Positions 45,060 to 53,939 of a stretch of 64,000 nucleotides of DNA are shown here, in pieces. Below the pieces are notes generated by a model. It did not search any database. It was not told where the DNA came from and worked only from the letters and a program-made list of their open reading frames with translations. The DNA comes from Xaviernesmea oryzae (lineage in GTDB: Bacteria; Pseudomonadota; Alphaproteobacteria; Rhizobiales; Rhizobiaceae). The stretch is from the NCBI RefSeq assembly GCF_900109605.1, contig NZ_FOAM01000013.1:62001-126000 (forward strand). The letters are read 5' to 3'. The position numbers were made by a program, and so were the translations under genes. The number at the start of each line of letters is the position of its first letter. The stretch's first letter is position 1.

Positions 45060-46441
45060 GTGACGCCAGCCCGGTGCCTGCCCGTCGGCCACGCAGCCGC
45101 TCGCTAATCGGCATCGTCTCTTCGCGCATCGTCGTCTTCACCGTTCTGGCGATGCTGCTCGAACTCGGCATCGTTCTCCTGCAATATTGGACCGATGACG
45201 ATGAACTCGGTGCTTTCCTCATCAATGACGAGACGGAGATCTTGGCGACAGGCCTGAGCGCGCCCGGCGGCCGGCTGCGTTTCGACATGACGCCCAAACT
45301 TGCCGAGCGCTATGTGTTCGATCCCAGCGAGGATCAGAATGATGGTGCCATCTATGTCCGGGTGCGCACCGCATCCGGCCAGGTGCTGTTTTCCAACTGC
45401 GCCCAGGCCTGCGAGCGTCATTTTCTGCCGGTGGAGATCAGTCCCCCAGATTTCTGGCAGCGCAGCATCGCGCCTGGAAAGCCCTTGAGCGTCTCCGGCG
45501 GGCGCACCTTTCGCGTCGGCGAGGAAGATGTCTTCGTCGAGCTGGCCGTGCTGGGCGATCCCCACGGTTTCGTGCGTGGCGTGCTTGCCCATGAGCTGCG
45601 CGACCATCTGATCATCCCCATGCCGCTGATGTTCGGCCTGGTTGCCTTTGGCACCATCCTTTCGGTCTGGGCGGCCTTGAAGCCCGTGACGGCGGCGGGG
45701 CGCGCAGCCGATCAGATCGACCCGCGCACCCATTTCGGCGCGCTTTCGACCGACGGCATGCCACAGGAGGTCGCCACATTTGCCCATGCGGTCAACCGGC
45801 TGCTGGCCCGCGTGCAGGATCTGATCCAGGCGCAGAAGGTCTTCTCCACCTCGATCGCGCACGAGATTCGCACGCCTGTGAGCATCATCCGCATGGAACT
45901 GGAGCGGATCGACGATCCTCGCGCGCGCAAGGCCGAGCAGGACCTGGAAGCTTTGACCCACATGCTGGAGCAACTGACGGCGCTCGCCAAGCTCGATATC
46001 GTCGATCCCCAGTCCTTGCGCACCGTCGATCTCGGCGCGCTGGCGGAAGAGAGCGTGGCGCGGCTTGCGCCCTTCGTCTTCTCCCAGAACCATTCGCTAG
46101 AGCTGGTCGGGGAGGGGAACCCGCACGTGCGGGCCCTGCCGCCCCTCATCGACAACATGCTGCGCAATCTCGTGGAAAACGCCGTCAAGCACACGCCTGC
46201 CGGCACGCACATCACGGTGCGTGTTCTCCAAGAGGGAGCCATCGAGGTCGCCGACGATGGCCCCGGCTTCAATCCGGAGCCGGCCACGGAACTGGAGCGC
46301 GGGCGCATCAAGAGCTCGGACCAGCTCGGGATCGGACTGAAGATCGTGGAGCGCATCGCCGCGCTGCACCAGGGGCACCTGTCGATCGAGAGCGCGCTGG
46401 GCAAGGGGACGCGCATCCGCCTGAGCCTCAATCCCGCATGA
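45056..46441 (+). CDS. Sensor histidine kinase
   Basis: 461 residues. Membrane span at about 20-42, a periplasmic region (about 45-180), a second span (about 185-205), then HisKA with SIAHEIRTPVSII as the phosphorylation site and HATPase_c with N-box NLVENAVKHT and DDGPGF. Two Cys in the periplasmic part (NCAQACE) could respond to redox. Partner of the OmpR-type regulator before it. Confidence 0.92.
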   Translation: MSDASPVPARRPRSRSLIGIVSSRIVVFTVLAMLLELGIVLLQYWTDDDELGAFLINDETEILATGLSAPGGRLRFDMTPKLAERYVFDPSEDQNDGAIYVRVRTASGQVLFSNCAQACERHFLPVEISPPDFWQRSIAPGKPLSVSGGRTFRVGEEDVFVELAVLGDPHGFVRGVLAHELRDHLIIPMPLMFGLVAFGTILSVWAALKPVTAAGRAADQIDPRTHFGALSTDGMPQEVATFAHAVNRLLARVQDLIQAQKVFSTSIAHEIRTPVSIIRMELERIDDPRARKAEQDLEALTHMLEQLTALAKLDIVDPQSLRTVDLGALAEESVARLAPFVFSQNHSLELVGEGNPHVRALPPLIDNMLRNLVENAVKHTPAGTHITVRVLQEGAIEVADDGPGFNPEPATELERGRIKSSDQLGIGLKIVERIAALHQGHLSIESALGKGTRIRLSLNPA

Positions 46442-46576
46442 TCGCGCCGCTCTCGGGTTTTCATTGCCGCGGCCATGGTCTAAACGGGCAGGGCCGCTCA
46501 ATGACGGATCGGTCGCAGGCGTGATGCCGCGCGGTCCCGGCGGATCGAGACAGTCACCAGACAGGGGATTTCCAAG

Positions 46577-46921
46577 ATGGACATCAAACGCATCGACGTC
46601 GGCCCACGCATGAGCCAAGCCGTCATTCACAACGGCACCGTTTATCTGGCCGGTCAGGTCGGCGAGCCGAGCGGCGATGTCTCCGAGCAGACCAGCCAGG
46701 TGCTGGCCAAGATCGACCGCCTTCTGGCCGAGGCCGGTACCGACAAGACCCGCATTCTCTCCGCCACGATCTGGCTGAAGGACATGGCGGATTTCGGCAA
46801 GATGAACGCTGTCTGGGACGGCTGGGTGCCGGCCGGCAACGCGCCTGCCCGGGCTACGGGCGAATCTGCCCTGGCGACACCGGATTACCTCGTCGAAATC
46901 ATCGTCGTGGCGGCGCTCTAA
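46577..46921 (+). CDS. ridA: RidA-family reactive-intermediate deaminase
   Basis: 114 residues of the YjgF/YER057c/UK114 family. RidA proteins hydrolyse reactive enamines and imines formed by PLP enzymes. Motifs HNGTVYLAGQVGE, SATIWLKDMADF and a GNAPARATGESALATPDYLVEI end are typical. Single-gene unit, closed by a terminator at 47005. Confidence 0.88.
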   Translation: MDIKRIDVGPRMSQAVIHNGTVYLAGQVGEPSGDVSEQTSQVLAKIDRLLAEAGTDKTRILSATIWLKDMADFGKMNAVWDGWVPAGNAPARATGESALATPDYLVEIIVVAAL

Positions 46922-47004
46922 ACTTTTCGTCGTCGCATCTGGCCGAAAGCCGGTTTCTGCTTTCGGCCAGATGCTCTGTGGTTTTCAAGCCTCCGCTATC
47001 CAAG

Positions 47005-47038
47005 AAAAAGGCGCCCTCTTGGGAGCGGCGCCTTTTTT
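47005..47038. terminator. Terminator between ridA and the following leftward gene
   Basis: AAAAAGGCGCC-N11-GGCGCCTTTTTT, with A and T runs on both sides, serving both convergent genes. Confidence 0.85.
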
Positions 47039-47055
47039 ATGCAACGGCGGCTGGG

Positions 47056-47439
47056 TCAGTTGCCGATGCGGGCTATGCCCGTTTCGCCATTGTTGCGCAC
47101 CCATTTCACCTTGTTCGGGCCTGCATCCGACAGCACAAAGCACATGCTGTTGCCGTCATACCAGGTCTTGAACTGCTGACAGAGACGGTCATCCGCGATC
47201 CACCACTTGCCGCTATCGGACGGCTTCACCAGCTTGCCGATGCCCAGCGCCTGCCCGTCGCCATCCACTTCGCCATTCGTGCGATAATTCAGCGGAAACT
47301 CGCCGCCCATCGGTGCCGCGAGATAGATCGTGCGCCCGACGATTTTCTCCTTGATGTCAGCCGCCTTGAGCCGCCCGTCCTCGGCTGCAGCCGGCAAGGC
47401 GAAACTCAGGCTGAGGGCAAACAGGATCGAGCGGTGCAT
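47056..47439 (-). CDS. Periplasmic protein of unknown function (DUF995-like)
   Basis: 127 residues with a signal peptide (FALSLSFALPAAAEDG, cut near residue 19). The mature part has the pattern IVGRTIYLAAPMGGEFPLNYR, WWIADDRLCQQFKTWYDGNSMCF and WVRNNGETGIARI, which recalls the DUF995 family of small exported proteins in rhizobia. Two Cys (CQQF, MCF) could form a disulfide. Function unknown. Confidence 0.65.
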   Translation of the reverse strand: MHRSILFALSLSFALPAAAEDGRLKAADIKEKIVGRTIYLAAPMGGEFPLNYRTNGEVDGDGQALGIGKLVKPSDSGKWWIADDRLCQQFKTWYDGNSMCFVLSDAGPNKVKWVRNNGETGIARIGN

Positions 47440-47513
47440 GGCGGCGTCCTCGGCTGGTTGAAACTCCTCGCCTCGTTACGCGCCAGCGTCAGATCGGATC
47501 AGCGGTTTCGCCG

Positions 47514-48242
47514 TCAGCCGGGCAGCGATTTGTCGAGAAACTCCACTTCGCCGCTGTCGAGATCATAATAAGCAGGCACGACCTTGACGCGGCCGGCACG
47601 CACCAAGTGGGCGGTTATGGCGCTCTCCAGGAAGATGCGCTTGACGCCGCGCAGAGCATGGGCGCGGGCGACACGCTCGGGAAAGCCCTCGCGCCGATCC
47701 CTGTCCTTCGTGGCGATCTCGACGATGCCTTCGATCATATGGCCGATATTGCCTTCGGGCTTGGTGCCCTTCAAGGCGGCATCGCAGCCGGCGGCAACAG
47801 CGCCGCAGCGCTTATGCGCCATCACGACGACCAGCGGCACATGCAAATGCTCGACGCCATATTCGATGGTCCCGAGCACGTCCGTATCGACCACATTGCC
47901 GGCATTGCGCGCCACGAACATCTCGCCCAGCGTCACCCCGCCGAAGATCAGCTCAGGAACGACGCGGCTGTCGGAGCAGGTCAGCACGATCGACCAGGGC
48001 TTCTGCACCTTGGCAATCTCCGCGCGGCGCTCGATGAAGCCGGCCGCGCCCGCTTCCGCATCCTGCACGAAGCGCTTGTTGCCATAGACCAGCCGATGCA
48101 GCGCTTCATCGGGGCTGGGTGGCGGATCCTCACCAGCCAGAGCGTGCCCGGCGAAGCCTGCCGAGGCGGACAGAAGACCGGCCCCGGCAAACCGCATGAA
48201 ACTGCGTCGGCTCACCCCGGCGCTGATGCACTGCTGACACAT
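47514..48242 (-). CDS. Tat-exported beta-class carbonic anhydrase
   Basis: 242 residues. A twin-arginine signal (SRRSFMRFAGAGLL) leads to a beta-CA domain with the zinc/aspartate motif CSDSR and the distal zinc ligands in AHKRCGAV. It hydrates CO2 to bicarbonate in the periplasm. The ATG at 48242 follows AAGAGGGGATTG; a ten-codon longer frame exists. Periplasmic beta-CAs are seen in related rhizobia. Confidence 0.9.
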   Translation of the reverse strand: MCQQCISAGVSRRSFMRFAGAGLLSASAGFAGHALAGEDPPPSPDEALHRLVYGNKRFVQDAEAGAAGFIERRAEIAKVQKPWSIVLTCSDSRVVPELIFGGVTLGEMFVARNAGNVVDTDVLGTIEYGVEHLHVPLVVVMAHKRCGAVAAGCDAALKGTKPEGNIGHMIEGIVEIATKDRDRREGFPERVARAHALRGVKRIFLESAITAHLVRAGRVKVVPAYYDLDSGEVEFLDKSLPG

Positions 48243-48577
48243 GGTCTCAATCCCCTCTTGGTGAACCCCCACAGGTTCGTCTTGCCCTCTGCCCGTCTTG
48301 CGGGCCCAATGCCCTATGGAAGCAAGGCAAGATGGAGGAAAGGTTATCGCTGCACAGAACCAGCTGATTTATGCACAACGCATAAGAAAAGTGGCTGGTA
48401 TCGGCATCTCTTTATCCGGTTAATCCTCATTAAGCTTTCGGGAACAACAAAGGCCGTCACACGTTTGTGGGCAGATCGGTCAACGACCCGACCAAAACGA
48501 CCGCAAAGCCAGAAAAACAACGAATGGCTTTGCCGCTCCGCCGCCGGTCTTCTCGACTCTTTTGAAAGGGACTCACC
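48243..48577. other. Divergent regulatory gap
   Basis: 335 bp between the carbonic anhydrase and a small membrane gene, without a gene of its own. It contains the EcfG-type promoter at 48441. Confidence 0.6.
48441..48465 (+). promoter_or_regulatory. EcfG-type promoter (GGAAC-N16-CGTT)
   Basis: GGAAC at 48441-48445 and CGTT at 48462-48465, 16 bases apart, the form recognised by the general stress sigma factor EcfG/RpoE2. Points to the small membrane gene at 48578, 112 bp downstream. Confidence 0.7.
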
Positions 48578-48748
48578 ATGCTTTACTGGCTGCCCAGGCT
48601 CTGCCTGATCGTGCTTGCTGCCCTCGTCGTCGGCTTCGGCATTCTGCCGTCCACGTCGCAGGACGTTGCCTCGACGCTGATCGTCGTTCTGCTCGGCCTC
48701 GGCCTCTTCTCACTGACGATGCATGTCTTTCCGCCTGAGCGCTATTGA
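48578..48748 (+). CDS. Small membrane protein, 56 residues
   Basis: Two hydrophobic segments (about 4-24 and 32-48) and an end HVFPPERY. GAAAGGGA precedes the ATG. It lies behind an EcfG-type promoter, so it is probably part of the general stress response. Family not assigned. Confidence 0.65.
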   Translation: MLYWLPRLCLIVLAALVVGFGILPSTSQDVASTLIVVLLGLGLFSLTMHVFPPERY

Positions 48749-48896
48749 TCCTCTGTGCATGCGCCCGGCCTGCCGGCCGGGCGCATGATTTGAAGTGGAA
48801 GACCGGGGCTGGGGACGAAAGCCGGCGCAAATTTCGCGTCTTGTACAGGGCCATCCGGAGAGGTTTTGTACCGCCCGAAGACTATGGAGAGTGGTG

Positions 48897-50024
48897 ATGA
48901 GCGCTTCCTTCGCCGGGCGTGGAATGTTCAAGAACAAGACCAAGGTCGATCTCGAACTTCAGCAGCTACTCGACCGCGAACCGGAACAGCCTTATCGCAG
49001 CGTGTTGGACCTCATGGTCGCCTGGTCGATCATCGGTATGTTCATCATCGCAACCTCCGTCGTCATCTATCTCCTCGAGCCGATCCTGATGCCGGTGACG
49101 CTGGCGATCGTCGTCGGCATGGTGCTGGGTCGCGCTGCCGACCAGTTGTCACGCTTCGGTCTGCCGCCCGGTGCCGGAGGTCTGTTTCTCGGCCTTATCT
49201 TCGCGGTCGGCCTGTTCCTTCTTACCAACGCCCTGATTGAGCCGGTGAGCAATCTGTTTGCAGCCGCGCCGGCGATGGTCGAGCACAGCGTCGAGCGCGT
49301 CATGCCGTTTCTCAACCGGTTCGAATGGGCCCGTCACGTGATTGCCGGTGCCGACGAAAAAGCGATTTCGGACCTGGCCATGGCCAATGCCGGGGCGGTG
49401 CTCGGCGCGCTGGCGGCCGGGCTGACGCCGGCGCTGATCCAGGCCCTGATCTTCCTGGCGGCACTCGGCCTTTTCCTTCTTGGGCGCACCCATCTTCGCA
49501 AGACGATCATCATGGCTCTTGTGACGCGCGAACGGCGGCTGACGGCGATCCGCATCATGAATGCGACCGAAAATGCGGTGGGATTCTACTTTTCCACGGC
49601 GAGCCTGATCTATCTCGCGCTCGGCACGATCACGGGGCTGATCGCCTTTGTCGGCGGCCTGTCGGTCGCGCCTCTCTGGGGCGTCTTTGCCTTCATCTCC
49701 AGTTTCATCCCCTATCTCGGCGTGACGGCCATGACCATTGCGCTGATGTCCGCAGGGCTGATGACGCATGACAGCGTGTTGCTGGCGCTCGCGCCGGCAG
49801 CCGGCTTCTTTCTCCTGCATCTCGTCATGGAAAACCTGGTGACGCCGGCCATTCTCGGCCGCCGACTGGAGATCAACCCCTTCCTGATCTTCATTGCCAT
49901 CATCTTCTGGACGTGGATGTGGGGTGCGGTCGGCGCAATGCTCGCCATGCCGCTCTCGCTGATCGCCATGACGATCTTCAACGAAGTGCGCAGCCACCCG
50001 CCGGAGCGCCAGCTTCCGGGCTGA
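48897..50024 (+). CDS. AI-2E family transporter (PerM/TqsA-like)
   Basis: 375 residues with about eight membrane spans and the family motifs PVTLAIVVGMVLG, ALGLFLLGRTHLRK and VAPLWGVFAFISSFIPYLG, ending LAMPLSLIAMTIFNEV. The start chosen gives MSASFAGRG with GGAGAGTGG just upstream; a longer frame is not supported. Substrate is unknown; the family ranges from autoinducer-2 export to ion/proton exchange. Confidence 0.85.
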   Translation: MSASFAGRGMFKNKTKVDLELQQLLDREPEQPYRSVLDLMVAWSIIGMFIIATSVVIYLLEPILMPVTLAIVVGMVLGRAADQLSRFGLPPGAGGLFLGLIFAVGLFLLTNALIEPVSNLFAAAPAMVEHSVERVMPFLNRFEWARHVIAGADEKAISDLAMANAGAVLGALAAGLTPALIQALIFLAALGLFLLGRTHLRKTIIMALVTRERRLTAIRIMNATENAVGFYFSTASLIYLALGTITGLIAFVGGLSVAPLWGVFAFISSFIPYLGVTAMTIALMSAGLMTHDSVLLALAPAAGFFLLHLVMENLVTPAILGRRLEINPFLIFIAIIFWTWMWGAVGAMLAMPLSLIAMTIFNEVRSHPPERQLPG

Positions 50025-50065
50025 TCCCCCAAGCCCCTTCACGTTCGTGTCACACCATTTTCCAG

Positions 50066-50097
50066 CCGGCGAAGCCATGTCCGCTTCGCCGGTTTTG
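50066..50097 (+). terminator. Terminator after the AI-2E family gene
   Basis: CCGGCGAAGC-CATGTCC-GCTTCGCCGG, a perfect 10-bp stem with 7-base loop, followed by TTTTG. Confidence 0.85.
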
Positions 50098-50295
50098 CCA
50101 TGCCCCGACGATCGTTGAAGACTGAGATCTCGCCCGCCGAAGCCTCGGCTTCAGAGATGATCCAGCCCCGCCTCTCCACCGTATCATCATCAACATCCTG
50201 AAGCCGACAGAGCCATCCGTGCTTTGCCGGCCTTTGCCGCGCCATGCCGTCTGGCCGCGCGGCATCTGCTTCCCCTGACACCTGGAGAATGCGCG

Positions 50296-51537
50296 ATGTC
50301 GGTGATCATCGATACCGAGAACCTGTCACAGGACGATCTGCACAATGGACGCTCCCCCTGGGGCGCCGCTCAGTCCCCGCCCAGGCGCCATGCGCTTCGG
50401 GAGAGCATGACGACCGATGTGCTGGTGATCGGTGGTGGCATTACGGGCTCGCTGGTGGCCGAACATCTCGTTGCGCACGGGCATCAGGTCGTGTTGGCCG
50501 ATTGCGAGACGCCGGGTCTTGGCAGCACCGCCGCGTCCACCGCCATGCTGCAATGGGAGATCGACGAGCCGTTGAAGCGGCTGACGGACATTTATGATTT
50601 CGAGGCCGCAGCCGAGATCTACCGCAAGAGCTTCTCGGCGGTTCAAGGGCTGACGCGTCTGGTGGCCGAGGCGGGGATCGACTGCCAGTTCAGCCCGCGC
50701 GCTACGCTCTACATCGCTGCTGACGGGGTTGGCCATCGCGATCTAGAGGAGGAGGCGGCGTTGCGCGGCAGGGCCGGCCTGCCGAGCGAATTCGTGGATG
50801 GGCAACATCTGCAGGCACATTTCGGCTTCCGCCGCGATGGCGCGATCCTCTCGCCCGGCTCGGCCGATGCCGACCCCTTGCTCCTGTCCTGGGGCCTTCT
50901 GCGTCGGGCCGAGCGCGCCGGCCTCAAGCTGGTGGATGCCAAGGCAGAGACTTTCGACGCCGATAGCCGCTGTGTTCAGGTGGAAATGAGCAATCGTCTG
51001 GTCGTCGAGGCGCGGCATGTGGTGCTGGCAACCGGCTATATCATGCCGGACTTCGTCAAGACCGACCTGCACAGCACCGTCTCCAGCTGGGCGCTGGCGA
51101 CTGTTCCCCAAACCCCGCAAGGACTTTGGCCCGGCCTGCCGCTCGTCTGGGAAGCGTCCGAAGACTATCACTACATGCGTGCCACCGCCGACGGCCGGAT
51201 CGTCATAGGCGGCGAGGATGACGATACGCAGGACCATGACGAGCGGGCAGCCAAGACGGCGATGAAGCAGGAGAAATTGCTGAGGGTGCTGGCCGAACTC
51301 TGCCCCGGCGCAAACCAAGCTGTGACCCATGCCTGGGCCGGCGCATTCGGCACGACGGAGGATGGCCTGCCTCTGATCGGCCGTGTGCCGGGGCATAGCC
51401 GCATCTACGCCGCCTATGGCTACGGCGGCAATGGCATTACGTTTTCCTACATGGCTTCACGCATGCTGGCCGCCGAGATTGCCGGCCAGCGGGAGGCTTG
51501 GTTCGACCGCTTCGCGATCGACCGGCCAGTACCGTGA
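50296..51537 (+). CDS. FAD-dependent amine/amino acid oxidoreductase (DAO family)
   Basis: 413 residues. FAD-binding DVLVIGGGITGSLVAEHL near residue 38, RHVVLATGYIMPD in the middle and a GYGGNGITFSYMASRM C-terminal FAD loop place it in the DAO superfamily (glycine oxidase/sarcosine-type). The substrate cannot be read. A 24-codon longer frame lacks a ribosome site. Confidence 0.82.
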   Translation: MSVIIDTENLSQDDLHNGRSPWGAAQSPPRRHALRESMTTDVLVIGGGITGSLVAEHLVAHGHQVVLADCETPGLGSTAASTAMLQWEIDEPLKRLTDIYDFEAAAEIYRKSFSAVQGLTRLVAEAGIDCQFSPRATLYIAADGVGHRDLEEEAALRGRAGLPSEFVDGQHLQAHFGFRRDGAILSPGSADADPLLLSWGLLRRAERAGLKLVDAKAETFDADSRCVQVEMSNRLVVEARHVVLATGYIMPDFVKTDLHSTVSSWALATVPQTPQGLWPGLPLVWEASEDYHYMRATADGRIVIGGEDDDTQDHDERAAKTAMKQEKLLRVLAELCPGANQAVTHAWAGAFGTTEDGLPLIGRVPGHSRIYAAYGYGGNGITFSYMASRMLAAEIAGQREAWFDRFAIDRPVP

Positions 51538-51663
51538 AATAAAACGCCAGGTGCCCTTCGGCGGCCCTGCCAAGAGTTTCTTCGCCCTGATTGAGCTGCA
51601 GGAGACGATCCTGCAGCATCCGAGGGCGTTTGTTAAACCTATGATGCTGTATTGGAGCCTGAC

Positions 51664-52458
51664 TTAACGGGCTCGACCCGCATGTTCATCGAAGAAAAGG
51701 GCCTGGCTGATCAGGGCTTTCACCATGTCCGGGTTGAAGGGCTTGGTGACGAGGAAAGCGGGCTCGGGTTTTTCGCCCGTCAGCAGACGCTCGGGAAAGG
51801 CGGTGATGAAGATCACGGGGATGGTGGAGCTCTTCAGGATCTCGTTGACCGCATCGATGCCGGAGCTGCCATCGGCAAGCTGAATATCGGCCAGAACCAT
51901 CTCCGGCTTGGTGCGGTGGAAGAGTTCGACGGCCTCGGAATGGGTGCGCGCAATGCCGGAGACGCCGTGACCGAGACTGCGCACCATGTCCTCGATGTCC
52001 ATGGCGATCAGCGGCTCGTCCTCGATGATCAGGATTTCCGTTGCGACCTGCGCGGAAATTTCCTGCGAGGCCTTGCGCAACAAAGCACCTGTCTCGTCGG
52101 TTGAGAGGTTCAGGATCTCGCCCGTTTCCTCAGGCGTGAAGCCCTCGACCGAAACGAGCAGAAAAGCTCTGCGCGCATCGGGCGCGATGTTTTGCAAATT
52201 GTCGGCGGCACGTTGCTCCCAGGCAAAGGGGGATGTGGTCTCTGTCGGGGAAATGGTGACGTGGTCGAAGAGCTGGCAATAAAGTTTGAAGACGCTGACG
52301 CGGTCCGTAGAGGCATTGGGAAACAGGCTGATGTCGCTGATCAGCGCCTCAAGCACCGCTGCGACATAGGCATCACCCGACGTCTGCGAGCCGGTGACCG
52401 CGCGCGAGAAGCGACGGAGATAGGGCAGGTGGGCGGCAATGCGCATGGAAAGTGACAT
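51664..52458 (-). CDS. phyR: PhyR-type general stress response regulator (RsiB2-like)
   Basis: 264 residues. Residues about 5-135 mimic an ECF sigma factor (RRAFLLVSVEGFTPEETGEIL like region 4) and residues about 141-260 are a receiver with EDE near 146-148, phospho-Asp191 in VLADIQLADG and Lys in LVTKPF. When phosphorylated, PhyR's sigma-like domain binds NepR and frees EcfG. A NepR gene reads divergently 218 bp away, but no ecfG is present. I recall S. meliloti rsiB2 (SMc00794) at the same place after dpp genes, so this is likely the second, sigma-less copy. Confidence 0.92.
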   Translation of the reverse strand: MSLSMRIAAHLPYLRRFSRAVTGSQTSGDAYVAAVLEALISDISLFPNASTDRVSVFKLYCQLFDHVTISPTETTSPFAWEQRAADNLQNIAPDARRAFLLVSVEGFTPEETGEILNLSTDETGALLRKASQEISAQVATEILIIEDEPLIAMDIEDMVRSLGHGVSGIARTHSEAVELFHRTKPEMVLADIQLADGSSGIDAVNEILKSSTIPVIFITAFPERLLTGEKPEPAFLVTKPFNPDMVKALISQALFFDEHAGRAR

Positions 52459-52676
52459 TTAAGACGTCCTTGGGTATGATGAACTGAATTCTCGGAAGGC
52501 GGCCCCGCTCACGCTCCAGAACCAGCGGAACCGTTTGACCATTTTTTCCTGTCCATGGGAAGTTTGATGAGGATAAAATCCATGACAGAGAGGCTTTGGC
52601 CCGTGGTTTCGAACAGGGCAGCCCTATGCGAACCGGCTCGTATCCAGAATAGCGCGTGTGGGAGCATGTCGCACTG

Positions 52677-52865
52677 ATGTCTGATTATCGTAAAGCCAGG
52701 CGCAGCGGCGTTATGCGGCCGGGTGGCATGCCCATCGATCCAAACAGCCAGGTTGCCTCGAAGCTTAAGGCCTTCTACGCCGCCGTTGAGCAGGAGCCGA
52801 TTCCCGACATGTTTCTGGATCTGCTCGAACAGCTGGACAAGGCGGAAAAGGCGGGCAAAGCCTGA
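52677..52865 (+). CDS. nepR: NepR-family anti-sigma factor (RsiA2-like)
   Basis: 62 residues. The NepR core SKLKAFYAAVEQEPIPDMFLD is intact with the hallmark EPIPDxF, then LLEQLDKAEKAGKA. NepR binds EcfG in the cold state and PhyR after phosphorylation. ATG at 52677 is favoured over a GTG seven codons earlier. The next gene, a GNAT acetyltransferase, starts one base after its stop, in the place where many alphaproteobacteria carry ecfG. Confidence 0.9.
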   Translation: MSDYRKARRSGVMRPGGMPIDPNSQVASKLKAFYAAVEQEPIPDMFLDLLEQLDKAEKAGKA

Positions 52866-52866
52866 C

Positions 52867-53367
52867 GTGCTCGAAACCAGGCGCTGCCTTCTCCGCGCAC
52901 CATGCGCCGACGACAGGGACATGCTGTTGCGGCTTTTCACAGACTCTGTGGTTCGCCGATATCTCGGCGGAGTGCTCAGCGCAGATCGGGCGCAGGCCCG
53001 CATCTCTGACTTATTTGCTGAGGCATCGTCCACTTGGGTCGTCGTTCCCAAGCATGAGCCGACCCTAAGCGTCGGTCTCGTTCGTCTGCATCCCGCCCAT
53101 GATGGCGTGGAGACCGAGCTATCCTATGCCCTGCTTCCGGAGGTCTTCGGGCAGGGCCTTGCAACCGAAACGGTGGGGTGCATCGTGCATCACGCTTTCG
53201 ATCGCGGCGGAATCAGCCGCCTGATCGCAGAGACCCAATCAGCCAACAAAGCATCTTGCCAGCTCCTCGAAAGGCTTTCCTTTCGATTTTTCAAGGAAAC
53301 GATGCGCTTCGATGCGCGCCAAACTATCTATGTCCATGACGGACACAGTCGCAATGATGCTTGGTGA
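52867..53367 (+). CDS. GNAT-family acetyltransferase
   Basis: 166 residues, starting at GTG one base after nepR. Motifs TRRCLLRAPCADDRDML, ELSYALLPEVFGQGLATETV (the acetyl-CoA loop) and the C-terminal IAETQSANKASCQLLERLSF place it in the RimJ/RimL-like GNAT group. Substrate unknown. Tight linkage suggests co-expression with nepR. Confidence 0.82.
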   Translation: MLETRRCLLRAPCADDRDMLLRLFTDSVVRRYLGGVLSADRAQARISDLFAEASSTWVVVPKHEPTLSVGLVRLHPAHDGVETELSYALLPEVFGQGLATETVGCIVHHAFDRGGISRLIAETQSANKASCQLLERLSFRFFKETMRFDARQTIYVHDGHSRNDAW

Positions 53368-53386
53368 AAGATGCGCGCATAAAAAA

Positions 53387-53422
53387 ACGTGCCCGCCGGA
53401 TCCTCATCACAAGCGGGCACGT
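53387..53422. terminator. Terminator between the GNAT gene and lipoprotein gene
   Basis: ACGTGCCCGC-N16-GCGGGCACGT, a perfect 10-bp stem, with an A run before and CTTT after; works for both convergent genes. Confidence 0.8.
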
Positions 53423-53443
53423 CTTTAAAAGTTCTGGCAGATC

Positions 53444-53692
53444 TTAGCAGGCGGCCGTGTAGCGGCGGCCATACTGGTCGCGATAGATGCAGCGGCCGGG
53501 CTCGTTGGCGCGACCGATCAGGGCGCCGGCGACACCGCCGACTGCAGCGCCAACGGCGGCACCACGAACATTGCCGGTCGCAATACCGCCAATTACGGCA
53601 CCGGAGCCGGCACCGATGGCGGCGCCGCGTTCGGTCTGCGTGCAGGCGGCGAGCGGCAGAATGCAGGCTACGGCGAGAAGGGCTTTTTTCAT
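53444..53692 (-). CDS. Small glycine-zipper lipoprotein
   Basis: 82 residues with a lipoprotein signal (LPLAAC lipobox, Cys about 17) and a glycine-zipper region (GAAIGAGSGAVIGGIATG, AVGAAVGGVAGALIG) typical of SmpA/YMGG-like envelope proteins. The tail GRCIYRDQYGRRYTAAC has two Cys. Likely outer-membrane associated; part of the stress island. Start at 53692 rather than nine codons upstream because it gives a proper signal peptide. Confidence 0.8.
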   Translation of the reverse strand: MKKALLAVACILPLAACTQTERGAAIGAGSGAVIGGIATGNVRGAAVGAAVGGVAGALIGRANEPGRCIYRDQYGRRYTAAC

Positions 53693-53740
53693 GACGGAGT
53701 CCTTTCGAAGGTCAGACAAGCAACAGTGATATCGGGTCCG

Positions 53741-53896
53741 TCAGATACGGCCCATCAGCACCAGGATGAGAAGAATGATGACCACCAGGCCAAGCCCGCC
53801 CGACGGCGCATAACCCCAGCTGCGGCTATGTCCCCAAGTCGGCAGTGCACCGATCAGCAACAGAATGAGAATGACCAATAGAATTGTGCCGAGCAT
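53741..53896 (-). CDS. DUF3309-family small membrane protein
   Basis: 51 residues: MLGTILLVILILLLIGALPTW, a SRSWGY turn, and GGLGLVVIILLILVLMGRI. Matches the DUF3309 hairpin protein of stress-responsive alphaproteobacterial genes. AAGAGGA precedes the ATG. An EcfG-type promoter lies 49-73 bp upstream. Confidence 0.85.
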   Translation of the reverse strand: MLGTILLVILILLLIGALPTWGHSRSWGYAPSGGLGLVVIILLILVLMGRI

Positions 53897-53939
53897 AGGG
53901 GTCCTCTTGGGTTCATGTGGGCTCGATTTGAGGATCGCC

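Noticed and set aside
52527-52555. GGAAC before nepR as an EcfG promoter
   Set aside because: No CGTT at 16-19 bases; autoregulation of this pair is therefore not supported by the motif.
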